Source of the DNA: Flavobacteriales bacterium 33_180_T64 | GTDB lineage: Bacteria; Bacteroidota; Bacteroidia; Flavobacteriales; Flavobacteriaceae | Assembly (NCBI GenBank): GCA_002162685.1 | Contig: MAAQ01000008.1 | Location: forward strand, 62,001-126,000 | Direction: 5' to 3' | Length of the DNA: 64,000 nt | Part shown: positions 44,177 to 53,414 of the stretch, piece by piece | How positions within the stretch are numbered: the first letter of the stretch is position 1 | Layout: the number at the start of each line of letters is the position of its first letter | Program-made: the position numbers and the translations under genes | Notes under the pieces: generated by a model | Seen by the model: the letters and a program-made list of their open reading frames with translations, nothing else | Database searches by the model: none | Told to the model about the DNA's origin: nothing

Positions 44177-45028
44177 TTGAAACAATTATTGATTTTTACT
44201 ATTTGTGTTATCAGTTTTACGTCGTGTGATTTTTTTAAAGCAAGTGACGATAGAATACCGATTGCTAGAGTTGGAGACGTTTATCTTTATGAAGAAGATA
44301 TCAAAAACTTAGTTGCTGAAGGGACTTCTGCAGATGATAGTACATTAATTGTAAATAGTTTTGTAAATCGTTGGGCAACACAGCAATTATTACTTGATGG
44401 GGCAGAACGCAACCTCTCTGAGCAAAAACAATATGATTTTAATAAATTAGTTGACCAGTATAAAAAGGACTTGTATACAAAAGCATACTTAGAAGCACTT
44501 GTTAAAAAAAGTATAGATACAGTAGTTAATGAAATACAAGCCAGAGAAGTTTATGAAGCTAATCAAGAGGCTTTTAAGCTTAATGAAGAGTTAGTGAAGT
44601 TTAGATACATTACAATTCCACAGAATGCGATTAATGAAAAAGAAATTAAAGAGCGCTTTAAGAGGTTTGATAATCAAGATAAACGTTATTTAGATTCAAT
44701 AGCTGTTCAGTTTAAAACGTATTCATTAAATGACTCTATTTGGATTAAAGCGTCACAAATCACAGAAAGAATTAGTGTTCTAAATTCTGAAAACAAAAAA
44801 GAACTGTTAAAAAAATCTAATTTTGTACAACTCAAAGATTCATTAGACCTATATTTGGTGCAAATAAATGACGTTTTATCTCAAAACGATTTAGCGCCTT
44901 TAGAGTACGTGAAACCTACAATTAGACAAATTGTAATTAACAAAAGAAAATTAGAGTTGATTAAACAACTTGAAAAAGATATTACCAAGGATGCAATTAA
45001 AAACAAACAATTTGAAATTTACAATTAA
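44177..45028 (+). CDS. SurA-N-like lipoprotein with TTG start
   Basis: A 283-residue lipoprotein. TTG at 44177 is chosen: it lies one base after the previous stop and gives a clean lipoprotein signal ending in VISFTSC. An earlier in-frame GTG at 44147 would add 10 residues before it. The body starts IPIARVGDVYLYEEDIKNLV, like the N-terminal domain of SurA, and is mostly helical, but no parvulin domain is seen, so it is probably a chaperone without isomerase activity. It overlaps the next gene by 17 bases. Confidence 0.8.
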   Translation: MKQLLIFTICVISFTSCDFFKASDDRIPIARVGDVYLYEEDIKNLVAEGTSADDSTLIVNSFVNRWATQQLLLDGAERNLSEQKQYDFNKLVDQYKKDLYTKAYLEALVKKSIDTVVNEIQAREVYEANQEAFKLNEELVKFRYITIPQNAINEKEIKERFKRFDNQDKRYLDSIAVQFKTYSLNDSIWIKASQITERISVLNSENKKELLKKSNFVQLKDSLDLYLVQINDVLSQNDLAPLEYVKPTIRQIVINKRKLELIKQLEKDITKDAIKNKQFEIYN

Positions 45029-46448
45029 AACAATCATAATAGCATTTGTAGTATGCATTTTAGCGACTAATGTTTCTGTAGCACAAGAAATTATTGAAGA
45101 CGTTGTTGATACTTCAAAAAAGCAAATGGATTCGACTAAAACATCAGCGCGAAAAAAAGTAGATGGTGTAGCTGCTGTTATTGGAGACTTTGTGGTTTTA
45201 GATTCTGATATCGATAAAGAATACATCCAACTTCAAGCACGTGGTGTTTCTATTGCAGAAATTACAAGATGCCAGTTATTTGGAAAATTATTAGAAGATA
45301 AACTTTATGCACATCATGCCATACAAGATAGTATTACGGTAAATGATTTAGAGATTCGTTCAAATATTGAACAACAAATCAATGCGTTTTTAGAACAAAA
45401 AGGAGGTTCAATGACAGAACTTTTAGAATTCTATAAAAAGGATAGTGAGCAAAGTTTAAGAGAAGAAATGTTTCTAATTAATAAGAATGCAAAGCTAGCT
45501 TCAGACATGCAGCGTAAAATTATTGAAGATGTTGAGGTAACTCCTGAAGAAGTTAGAGAATACTTTAATAGTATTCCTAAAGAAGAACGACCAACTTTTG
45601 GAACAGAACTTAAAGTTGCTCAAATTGTTGTCATTCCTGAAATTAACGAAGCGTCAAAAAAAGCAGTAATTGATAGACTGAAAGAGTTTAAAGCAGATAT
45701 TATAGAAAATGGTGCAAGTTTTACAACTAAGGCAGTGTTTTATTCTGATGATAAAGCAGCTGCAAGTAAAGGTGGGATGTATACATTAAATAGAAAAAGA
45801 CCACAAATGGTTAAAGAATTTCGTGATGTAGCATTTGCTTTGCAAGAAGGCGAAATTTCTGAGCCTTTCGAAACCGATTTTGGATATCATATTATTTTAT
45901 TAGAAAAAATTAGAGGACAAGAATACGATGTAAGACATATTCTTTTACGTCCAGAAATTACTGAAGCTTCTATCTTAGCAGCTAAAGAAGAAATTACTAA
46001 AGTAAGAGAACAAATTATAGCTGGAGATTTAACTTTTGCAGATGCAGCTCGCGAGTTTAGTGATGAAAAGGAAACAAAGTTTGAAGGTGGGCAATTAATA
46101 AACCCTTACACGCAAGATTCTAGTATGGAATTAACAAAAATGGACCCTGAACTTTATGGGCAAATCCAAGACTTAAAAGATGATGAGATCAGTTTAGTGC
46201 TACAAGATCAAGATAGAATTAATCCTATAAAATTTAAAATACTTACTGTTACTGATAGAATTGAAGATCATGAAGCAGATTTTGCTCGCGATTATTTAAA
46301 AATCAAAAATTTAGCATTACAGGATAAACAATACAAAGTGATTCAAAAATGGCAAGAGGAAAAGATTTATGATACCTATGTAAAAATTAATGAGGATTAC
46401 AAAGGATGTGAATTTAGTAGTAACTGGTTGAAAATAGAAAAAGAATAA
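45012..46448 (+). CDS. surA: SurA homologue (periplasmic PPIase chaperone), TTG start
   Basis: A 478-residue protein. TTG at 45012 is preferred because it gives a signal peptide (FTIKTIIIAFVVCILATNVSVAQ); another TTG at 44970 would add 14 charged residues before it. The chaperone domain has VDGVAAVIGDFVVLDSDIDKEYIQL and the helix LLEFYKKDSEQSLREEMFLI. Parvulin domain 1 (TELKVAQIVVIPE to SKGGMYTLNRKR and FGYHIILLEKI) and domain 2 (VRHILLRPEI to FEGGQLINPYT) follow. It assists outer-membrane protein folding. The start overlaps the previous gene. Confidence 0.88.
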   Translation: MKFTIKTIIIAFVVCILATNVSVAQEIIEDVVDTSKKQMDSTKTSARKKVDGVAAVIGDFVVLDSDIDKEYIQLQARGVSIAEITRCQLFGKLLEDKLYAHHAIQDSITVNDLEIRSNIEQQINAFLEQKGGSMTELLEFYKKDSEQSLREEMFLINKNAKLASDMQRKIIEDVEVTPEEVREYFNSIPKEERPTFGTELKVAQIVVIPEINEASKKAVIDRLKEFKADIIENGASFTTKAVFYSDDKAAASKGGMYTLNRKRPQMVKEFRDVAFALQEGEISEPFETDFGYHIILLEKIRGQEYDVRHILLRPEITEASILAAKEEITKVREQIIAGDLTFADAAREFSDEKETKFEGGQLINPYTQDSSMELTKMDPELYGQIQDLKDDEISLVLQDQDRINPIKFKILTVTDRIEDHEADFARDYLKIKNLALQDKQYKVIQKWQEEKIYDTYVKINEDYKGCEFSSNWLKIEKE

Positions 46449-46449
46449 T

Positions 46450-47403
46450 ATGTCTGATGTTGCTGCAATAGAACAGTTTGTTAAAAAATATAATGCCCTA
46501 AAAACAGAAGTCGCCAAAGTTATTGTTGGTCAAGATGAAGTTGTAAATCAAATTTTAATATCCATATTTTCTGGAGGTCATTCATTACTTATAGGTGTTC
46601 CTGGATTGGCAAAGACCCTAATGGTAAATACAATTGCACAAGCTCTAGGTTTAGATTTTAAACGCATTCAATTTACTCCAGATTTAATGCCTAGCGATAT
46701 TTTAGGTAGTGAAATTTTAGACGAAAACAGACAATTTAAATTTGTAAAAGGCCCAATATTTGCTAATATTATTTTAGCCGATGAGATCAATCGTACACCA
46801 CCTAAAACTCAAGCAGCATTATTAGAAGCTATGCAAGAACGTTCTGTTACAGTTTCTGGTCATCATTACAAATTGAGCTTACCATATTTCGTTTTAGCAA
46901 CGCAAAACCCAATTGAACAAGAAGGAACTTATCCTTTGCCAGAAGCTCAGTTAGACCGTTTTATGTTTGCTATTAACTTAGAATACCCTTCATTTGCAGA
47001 AGAAGTGCAAGTTGTAAAAGCAACTACTACAGATGTACAAGCAACAGTAAATGCATTATTTACAGCTCAAGAGATTATAGACTTTCAAAATTTGATTCGT
47101 CGTATTCCTGTTGCAGATAATGTGATTGAATATGCTGTAAATATGGTTAGTAAAACAAGACCAAATACACCTGCCGCATCAGATTTAGTTTCAGAGTTTG
47201 TAGATTGGGGAGCAGGACCAAGAGCATCCCAAAATTTAGTGTTAGCAGCAAAGACACATGCTGCTATTCATGGAAAATTCTCTCCAGATATAGAGAATAT
47301 CCAAGCCGTTGCTTCTGGAATTCTTCGCCACAGAATTATCAAAAATTATAAAGCTGAAGCTGAAGGAATTAGTGATGAGCAAATTATTAAAAGTTTATTC
47401 TAA
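46450..47403 (+). CDS. MoxR family AAA+ ATPase
   Basis: A 317-residue cytoplasmic ATPase. Walker A is GVPGLAKT, Walker B is IILADEINRTPPKTQAAL, sensor 1 is LATQNPIEQEGTYPLPEAQLDRF, and the C-terminal lid domain ends with GPRASQNLVLAAKTHAAIHG. MoxR proteins act as chaperones, often with von Willebrand factor A proteins, but no such gene follows here; the next stretch is non-coding. It starts one base after surA, so it is cotranscribed with the SurA-like genes. Confidence 0.93.
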   Translation: MSDVAAIEQFVKKYNALKTEVAKVIVGQDEVVNQILISIFSGGHSLLIGVPGLAKTLMVNTIAQALGLDFKRIQFTPDLMPSDILGSEILDENRQFKFVKGPIFANIILADEINRTPPKTQAALLEAMQERSVTVSGHHYKLSLPYFVLATQNPIEQEGTYPLPEAQLDRFMFAINLEYPSFAEEVQVVKATTTDVQATVNALFTAQEIIDFQNLIRRIPVADNVIEYAVNMVSKTRPNTPAASDLVSEFVDWGAGPRASQNLVLAAKTHAAIHGKFSPDIENIQAVASGILRHRIIKNYKAEAEGISDEQIIKSLF

Positions 47404-47771
47404 GATTGATGCTTTAATAATTGTTTAATATCTTTTTTTAACGCTCTAAGTCTTCAGTAATAAGAATGTTATAAAGTTCTTTTATTTGTTTTTTTTTTTT
47501 GAAAATTTTTATGTTAGGTCAATCAATCAAAATATTTCGCATTGGAGAGCAAATACTTAAGCAAGGCGCAAAGAAACATTAGAAATAGATACTTTATCTT
47601 TTAGTTTCTGTTCTAAAAACTTACCCTAGTTGGTTGGTGAAACCTTCATAAATAATAATATTACACACTTTTTTTAGCATCATCAATGGTGTAAAATCAG
47701 TACAGGAAATTCATGTATTGAATAACTACAATTCAAAATCAAGATTTGTACACGTAAACAAAAATATCACG
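47404..47771. other. Gene-free stretch with possible coding remnants
   Basis: In 368 bases no intact gene was found. A 12-base T run lies at 47489-47500. Two short open stretches look protein-like: one from ATG 47511 (MLGQSIKIFRIGEQILKQ and a few more residues to TAG) and one near 47695-47778 (VQEIHVLNNYNSKSRFVHV, closing with TGA at 47778). They may be the ends of one decayed gene but match no family I recognise. A TATTTTTG box on the minus strand at 47766-47759 has no gene after it. Confidence 0.35.
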
Positions 47772-48920
47772 TTACTTTGAAAGCTTGTATGATTTCAATT
47801 TGTCATCCATTTCTTTGTCGTATAAAAATACAAACATGCTGGCCATCATATCTTGATTGACATCGGAAGTATTGTTAGTAGTAAGAACGAGTTCGTAGTC
47901 ATGGTCAGGATATAACATGACACCATCTTTACTTGAAAAAGAGGAGACACTCTTTAAGCCAACTTTGTCACTATAATTTTCGACTTTGGAGACAAATAAG
48001 ATAGAGTCAACAGTTTTATCTCTAAAAGCTAAAGTTTCAGCAAATGGATGCAAATGTGTAGCAATATGGTGTAAGGTTGTACTTTCTTTAAGTTGTAATT
48101 GATTTGTAATGGTATAACGGTATACTTTTTTTCCAGGAAAAATAACCCAATGACCTGAAAGAGATTCTCCTTTGTCATTAGTATAGCTATGATTTTTAGT
48201 TTCCACAGGTAAGCACATATTAGAATTATTATCAGTAAGTCTTTGAAATGGGTTTTCCGAATCGTATGGCAACATTATGAACACGGTTTTACTCATGAGT
48301 GGTTTCATTTGTTTTTGATGTGGTTGAAATCCGATAGTGATATCATGTTTTATGGTAAATGAATCACCTTTTATATTGTGGTTTAATGATTGAGTCGATA
48401 AAAATAAATTCTCATCTGTAAATACCGGAAACCCAAACCCATCAGGAAATCGATAACGCTCTATTCCATTACTCATAGAGGTTAACCGAGGGTATTGTTC
48501 TCCAATTCTATGGTTGAGCTGCCATTTTGAATAATGCTCATGATCATAAAAGTCAACATTAGTATGACAAACGTAATCATTTGAAAGTTGGTCAACTTCA
48601 TTAGTACTTACAGCTTTGGTTTTAAAGGAGGTTATCCAAACTAAATCACTTCGGGTATGGTCTAGCTGAAATGAGTTTGTCACCTTAGGACCTTCCATAG
48701 ATTTGTAGATATTGTCGATTACCAGTGTAGGTGTAACTAGGCGGATGAAAGTATCATTAGTTTGTATGTTCCAGCTTTCATCCACAATTCCAAAACCATG
48801 ATAGAATTTCGTTTTAATTATGGCTTTGTGGCGGTTTGGAAGCTTTAAATAATAGATGCCAGCAACAATCATCAATAAAACGATGAACAGCGTTATATAT
48901 TTTAGTATTTTGGACTTCAT
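47772..48920 (-). CDS. Membrane-anchored protein, possible PHM-like copper-site fold
   Basis: A 382-residue protein from ATG 48920, giving an N-terminal hydrophobic anchor (KILKYITLFIVLLMIVAGIYYL); ATG 48941 would add 7 residues. A conserved-looking region DTFIRLVTPTLVIDNIYKSMEGP follows. The C-terminal third has HHIATHLHPFAETL and NNTSDVNQDMMASMFVFLYD, which recall the His-x-His and Met copper ligands and the hydroxylase fold of peptidylglycine monooxygenases. That match is weak and remote. The gene is divergent from an acyltransferase with 38 bases between starts. The function is unknown. Confidence 0.6.
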   Translation of the reverse strand: MKSKILKYITLFIVLLMIVAGIYYLKLPNRHKAIIKTKFYHGFGIVDESWNIQTNDTFIRLVTPTLVIDNIYKSMEGPKVTNSFQLDHTRSDLVWITSFKTKAVSTNEVDQLSNDYVCHTNVDFYDHEHYSKWQLNHRIGEQYPRLTSMSNGIERYRFPDGFGFPVFTDENLFLSTQSLNHNIKGDSFTIKHDITIGFQPHQKQMKPLMSKTVFIMLPYDSENPFQRLTDNNSNMCLPVETKNHSYTNDKGESLSGHWVIFPGKKVYRYTITNQLQLKESTTLHHIATHLHPFAETLAFRDKTVDSILFVSKVENYSDKVGLKSVSSFSSKDGVMLYPDHDYELVLTTNNTSDVNQDMMASMFVFLYDKEMDDKLKSYKLSK

Positions 48921-48958
48921 TTTATTTAACTTCCTAAACAAAACTAAGGCTTTTTTTA

Positions 48959-50095
48959 ATGCGAATAGATTATGAAAAACGAATTTTCGGCTTAGATCTT
49001 ATGCGAGCTATTGCTGTTGTTATGGTTGTGTGTTCGCATACGCTTTGGATTGTTCCAGATATGAGAGGTGTCATTCGAAGGGTGTTTAGCATCTACGGAG
49101 TTTTGGGTGTAGATATCTTTTTTGTATTGAGCGGATTTTTAATTGGAAGGATTTTATACAATATGTATGTTTCTAAAGTATTTAGTTTTAAGGATGTTAG
49201 CTATTTCTGGATTAGAAGATGGTTTAGGACTTTACCTAATTATTATTTAGCGTTAGTATTAAATATTTTAGTGGCCATATATATAGGTAATCAGTTGCCA
49301 GAAGCACTATGGAAGTATGGTTTTTTTCTACATAATTTTAGCACTCAGTTGCCTTGGTTCTTTCCAGAATCGTGGAGCTTGTCTGTAGAAGAGTTCGCTT
49401 ACATTATTGGACCTTTTTTACTTTATATGGTTTTGTTTTTGAAAAGGAAAGTGTCTAGGTCGCGTTTATTTTTAGAGGTGACACTTTTTATCTTGCTATT
49501 TTTCTGCATAACAAAATTGTGGTACAATCACGAAGAGACCATTCGTCATATAAGGTATTGGTCACTTAATGTGAAATCTATTGTAATATATAGAATTGAT
49601 GCTATTTATTATGGTGTTTTGGCAGCATACATTTCGATCGTTATGCCAAAATTTTGGTATAAGATTAGGTATTTAGCTTGTGCAATAGGTATTTTGACCT
49701 TGATTGGAATGAATCTTCTAATTCCGATAAAAAAATGGTATATAGAAACATATCCAGGCTTCTGGAATGTATGGTATTTTTTAATTAAATCTTCTGCTAT
49801 TGTTTGTGTTCTACCGTTGTTAAGCCAGATGAAATCTGCTCCAAAACTAATTAGGATTCCAATAACTTATATTAGTATTTTATCTTATGCTATCTATGTA
49901 TTGCATTATTCCATAATTATGCAACTCATGAAATATTTTATTCCTTCAGAGCAAATGGCAGGTTTAGATATTGTCATTTATATCTTGGTTTATGTACTCA
50001 TAACCTTTTTGGCTTCTTATATAATGTATCGTATTTTTGAAAGACCAATGACCAATCTTCGAGATTCAAATAGAATTAAGAATCATTTTAAATAA
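48959..50095 (+). CDS. Acyltransferase-3 (OafA/NodX type) membrane protein
   Basis: A 378-residue protein with about ten transmembrane helices. The family start is clear: RIFGLDLMRAIAVVMVVCSHTLWIVP with the catalytic His, then GVDIFFVLSGFLIGRIL, the Arg motif WIRRWFRTLPNYYLALV and ESWSLSVEEFAYIIGPFLLY. These enzymes acetylate or otherwise acylate sugars of surface polysaccharides. No glycosyltransferase genes are adjacent, so the acceptor is unknown. It is divergent from the anchored unknown protein, only 38 bases away. Confidence 0.92.
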   Translation: MRIDYEKRIFGLDLMRAIAVVMVVCSHTLWIVPDMRGVIRRVFSIYGVLGVDIFFVLSGFLIGRILYNMYVSKVFSFKDVSYFWIRRWFRTLPNYYLALVLNILVAIYIGNQLPEALWKYGFFLHNFSTQLPWFFPESWSLSVEEFAYIIGPFLLYMVLFLKRKVSRSRLFLEVTLFILLFFCITKLWYNHEETIRHIRYWSLNVKSIVIYRIDAIYYGVLAAYISIVMPKFWYKIRYLACAIGILTLIGMNLLIPIKKWYIETYPGFWNVWYFLIKSSAIVCVLPLLSQMKSAPKLIRIPITYISILSYAIYVLHYSIIMQLMKYFIPSEQMAGLDIVIYILVYVLITFLASYIMYRIFERPMTNLRDSNRIKNHFK

Positions 50096-50236
50096 GATTT
50101 AATTGTTAATTTAATAATTTTCATATATGTTATTTGTTAATTTTTCATTTTAAGTGTAAAAAACATGTGATTTATTGATTTATTTTCAATGTTTTTAGCG
50201 TTTTGTTACATATTTTAAAATACGCTATTAAATTCG

Positions 50237-50244
50237 TAATTTTG
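50237..50244 (+). promoter_or_regulatory. -7 box of the aconitase gene
   Basis: TAATTTTG lies 42 bases before the aconitase ATG. TTTTG at 50201-50205 is 31 bases away, too far for a standard -33 element, so the upstream half of the promoter is unclear. The rest of the 191-base gap is A+T-rich with no other signal. Confidence 0.5.
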
Positions 50245-50286
50245 CTACACTTTTTAAAAACGATAATTAACCTTTAAATAATACAT

Positions 50287-52557
50287 ATGGCTTTTGATAT
50301 AGACATGATAAAAAAGGTTTATGCAAATATGTCTGAGCGTGTTGATGCTGCTCGTGATATGGTTGGTAAACCACTAACACTTTCTGAAAAAATATTATAC
50401 GCTCATCTTTGGGAAGGAAATCCTACCGAAGCATTTACTCGAGGAAAAGATTATGTAGATTTTGCTCCAGATAGAGTTGCATGTCAAGACGCAACTGCTC
50501 AAATGGCATTATTACAATTTATGCAAGCTGGTAAACAAAGGGTAGCTGTTCCAACTACGGTGCATTGTGATCACTTAATCCAAGCAAAAAATGGAGCAAC
50601 TACAGATTTGCAACATGCAATTAATACGAGTAATGAAGTATTTAATTTCTTAGAGTCTGTATCAAATAAATACGGCATTGGTTTCTGGAAACCAGGCGCT
50701 GGAATTATACATCAAGTTGTTTTAGAAAATTATGCCTTTCCAGGAGGAATGATGATTGGTACCGATTCTCATACTGTAAATGCAGGAGGATTAGGAATGG
50801 TAGCTATTGGTGTTGGAGGAGCAGATGCAGTTGATGTTATGGCTGGTATGGCTTGGGAGTTAAAATTTCCGAAGTTAATAGGTGTAAGATTAACAGGTAA
50901 ATTATCAGGATGGACAGCACCTAAAGATGTTATTTTAAAAGTCGCTGGAATACTAACTGCGAAAGGAGGTACTGGAGCAATTGTAGAATATTTTGGACCT
51001 GGAGCAATAGCAATGTCATGTACAGGAAAAGGAACTATTTGTAATATGGGAGCTGAAATTGGAGCAACAACATCTACATTTGGTTATGATGAATCGATGG
51101 AACGTTATTTACGTGCTACAGATAGAGCAGATGTGGCAGATGCCGCAAATGAAGTAAAAGACTATTTAACAGGAGATGCAGAAGTATATGCAAATCCAGA
51201 ACAGTATTTTGACCAAGTTATAGATATTGATTTATCAGAATTAAATCCATTATTAAATGGGCCGTTTACTCCAGATTTATCTACAGCTATAGGACATACA
51301 ATGACTGAGAAAGCAAAAGCTAATGAATGGCCATTAAAAGTTGAATGGGGATTAATAGGCTCTTGTACGAATTCATCATATGAAGATTTATCTCGTGCTT
51401 CATCTGTAGCGCAACAAGCTTTAGATAAAGGTGTGAAAATGAAATCTGAATTAGGAATTAATCCAGGTTCAGAACAAGTGCGTTTTACTGCTGAACGTGA
51501 TGGTATTCTTCAAGTTTTTGAACAATTAGATGCTAAGATATTTACAAACGCATGTGGACCATGTATTGGTCAATGGGCACGTTATGAAGATCCAAAGAAT
51601 GCACCAAAAAATAGTATTGTACATTCATTTAATAGAAACTTTGCAAAACGTGCAGATGGAAATCCAAATACGCATGCATTTGTTGCTTCACCAGAATTAA
51701 CTGCTGCAATTGCTATTGCTGGACGTTTGGACTTTAATCCAATGACAGATAAGTTAATCAATGAAAATGGAGAAGAAGTAATGCTTGATGAACCAACAGG
51801 TTGGGAGTTACCTCTTAAAGGTTTTGATGTTGATGATAATGGATATTTGGCTCCTGTTGCTGATGGAAGCGGTATTGAAGTAAGTGTAGCATCAGATTCT
51901 GAACGTTTAGAATTATTGACACCTTTTGAGCCTATTGGAAACCATATTTCTGGAGCGAAATTATTAATTAAAGCTTTTGGAAAATGTACAACAGATCATA
52001 TTTCTATGGCTGGACCTTGGTTGCGTTATAGAGGACATTTAGATAATATTTCTAACAACTGTTTAATTGGAGCGGTTAATGCTTTCGGAAAAAAGACCAA
52101 CTTTGTTAAGAATCAAATTACTGGTGAGTTTGGAGGGGTTCCGGATACAGCAAGAGCTTATAAGGCTGCGGGAATTAGATCTGTAGTTATTGGAGATCAT
52201 AATTATGGAGAAGGATCATCTCGAGAGCATGCTGCAATGGAACCAAGACATTTGGGTGTTGCTGCTGTAATTGTAAAATCGTTTGCACGTATTCATGAAA
52301 CTAACCTTAAAAAACAAGGAATGTTAGGTTTAACATTTGCTAATGAAAGTGATTATGATTTAATTCAAGAAGATGATACATTTAACTTCGTAGATTTAAA
52401 TGAATTTACACCAGGAAAACAATTAACTATTGATATTGTTCATGCAGATGGAAGCAAAGACATAATAAAAGTAAATCACACCTATAATCAATCTCAAATA
52501 GATTGGTATGATGAAGGTTCGGCATTAAACTTGATTAAAAAAGAAAATGCAGTATAA
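50287..52557 (+). CDS. acnA: Aconitate hydratase (mitochondrial-like type)
   Basis: A 756-residue TCA-cycle enzyme interconverting citrate and isocitrate. Iron-sulfur ligands lie in [16 protein letters not shown] and [18 protein letters not shown], the active-site region is in [34 protein letters not shown], and the C-terminal swivel domain has [18 protein letters not shown] and [21 protein letters not shown]. The length is that of the mitochondrial-type enzyme, shorter than the IRP-like AcnA of Escherichia coli, so the symbol is approximate. It is alone and has its own terminator. Confidence 0.95.
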   Translation: MAFDIDMIKKVYANMSERVDAARDMVGKPLTLSEKILYAHLWEGNPTEAFTRGKDYVDFAPDRVACQDATAQMALLQFMQAGKQRVAVPTTVHCDHLIQAKNGATTDLQHAINTSNEVFNFLESVSNKYGIGFWKPGAGIIHQVVLENYAFPGGMMIGTDSHTVNAGGLGMVAIGVGGADAVDVMAGMAWELKFPKLIGVRLTGKLSGWTAPKDVILKVAGILTAKGGTGAIVEYFGPGAIAMSCTGKGTICNMGAEIGATTSTFGYDESMERYLRATDRADVADAANEVKDYLTGDAEVYANPEQYFDQVIDIDLSELNPLLNGPFTPDLSTAIGHTMTEKAKANEWPLKVEWGLIGSCTNSSYEDLSRASSVAQQALDKGVKMKSELGINPGSEQVRFTAERDGILQVFEQLDAKIFTNACGPCIGQWARYEDPKNAPKNSIVHSFNRNFAKRADGNPNTHAFVASPELTAAIAIAGRLDFNPMTDKLINENGEEVMLDEPTGWELPLKGFDVDDNGYLAPVADGSGIEVSVASDSERLELLTPFEPIGNHISGAKLLIKAFGKCTTDHISMAGPWLRYRGHLDNISNNCLIGAVNAFGKKTNFVKNQITGEFGGVPDTARAYKAAGIRSVVIGDHNYGEGSSREHAAMEPRHLGVAAVIVKSFARIHETNLKKQGMLGLTFANESDYDLIQEDDTFNFVDLNEFTPGKQLTIDIVHADGSKDIIKVNHTYNQSQIDWYDEGSALNLIKKENAV

Positions 52558-52574
52558 TCTTTAAATAGATAAAT

Positions 52575-52605
52575 AAAAAGCTCTTGAGAAATCAAGGGCT
52601 TTTTT
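52575..52605 (+). terminator. Terminator after aconitase
   Basis: AAAAAGCTCTTGA (52575-52587) and TCAAGGGCTTTTT (52592-52604) pair with one G-T wobble around the loop GAAA, with a T run to 52605. Confidence 0.85.
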
Positions 52606-52671
52606 ATTGAAAAAATGTAAGGAATTTTAAATTATCCCGACTGTTAAAAAATCTAACAAAAAACTCTTAAA

Positions 52672-53343
52672 ATGCAGTCAATATGGTTCTTTGACGATGT
52701 TAACCTTTTTAAGGTGCTCTGTCCTCATAAATTCAAAGCATATAAAGAAATTCATAGTTTTGATGCTTATAAGAAAAAAGATTACATCTATTTTGAGGAA
52801 GATTCAGCAAATAAAGTTTATTTAATTGAAAACGGAAAAGTTAAGATTGGTTACTATAATGAAAATGGTGATGAGATCGTAAAGGCTATTTTGTCTAAAG
52901 GAGAATTGTTTGGAGAAAAAGCAATTCTTGGAGAAAACGTGAGAGATGAGTTTGCGCAGTCCATAGATAATTCAACATCTATTTGTCCTATTGGAGTGAC
53001 AACCATGCATGAATTAATGAGAGATAATCAAACCTTTAGTTTTAAAGTTTATAAGTTTATTGGTTTTAAATTTAAAAAATTAGAGCGCAGACTTCAGCTG
53101 TTATTATTTAAAGATACTAAAACACGTTTGGTTGAGTTTTTAGATGAATTATGTATAGATTATGGTTATGATTGTAAAAAGACAGGTGATCATGTCATTA
53201 AACATCCATATACACAAAAAGATATTGCTTCTTTAATAGGAACTTCTAGACCTACACTTAATATTCTTCTTAATGAACTTAGAGAGGAAAATTATATTAA
53301 CTTCAATAGAAAGGAAATAAGAATTTTAAAAAAAACGGCCTAA
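52672..53343 (+). CDS. Crp/Fnr family transcriptional regulator
   Basis: A 223-residue protein. The cyclic-nucleotide-binding domain is at about 25-145 (KKDYIYFEEDSANKVYLIENGKVKIGYYNENGDEIVKAILSKGELFGEKAILGE). The winged helix has the recognition sequence YTQKDIASLIGTSRPTLNILLNEL. It has no FNR-type cysteine cluster at the N-terminus, so it is probably not an oxygen sensor. The effector and targets are unknown; the neighbours are aconitase and a lipoprotein. Confidence 0.92.
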   Translation: MQSIWFFDDVNLFKVLCPHKFKAYKEIHSFDAYKKKDYIYFEEDSANKVYLIENGKVKIGYYNENGDEIVKAILSKGELFGEKAILGENVRDEFAQSIDNSTSICPIGVTTMHELMRDNQTFSFKVYKFIGFKFKKLERRLQLLLFKDTKTRLVEFLDELCIDYGYDCKKTGDHVIKHPYTQKDIASLIGTSRPTLNILLNELREENYINFNRKEIRILKKTA

Positions 53344-53414
53344 AGTTAGATAGCTAACATTCTATAATTGTTAAGAGTTATAATTTTGAAATATAAATTT
53401 AAAAATTATAAGCG

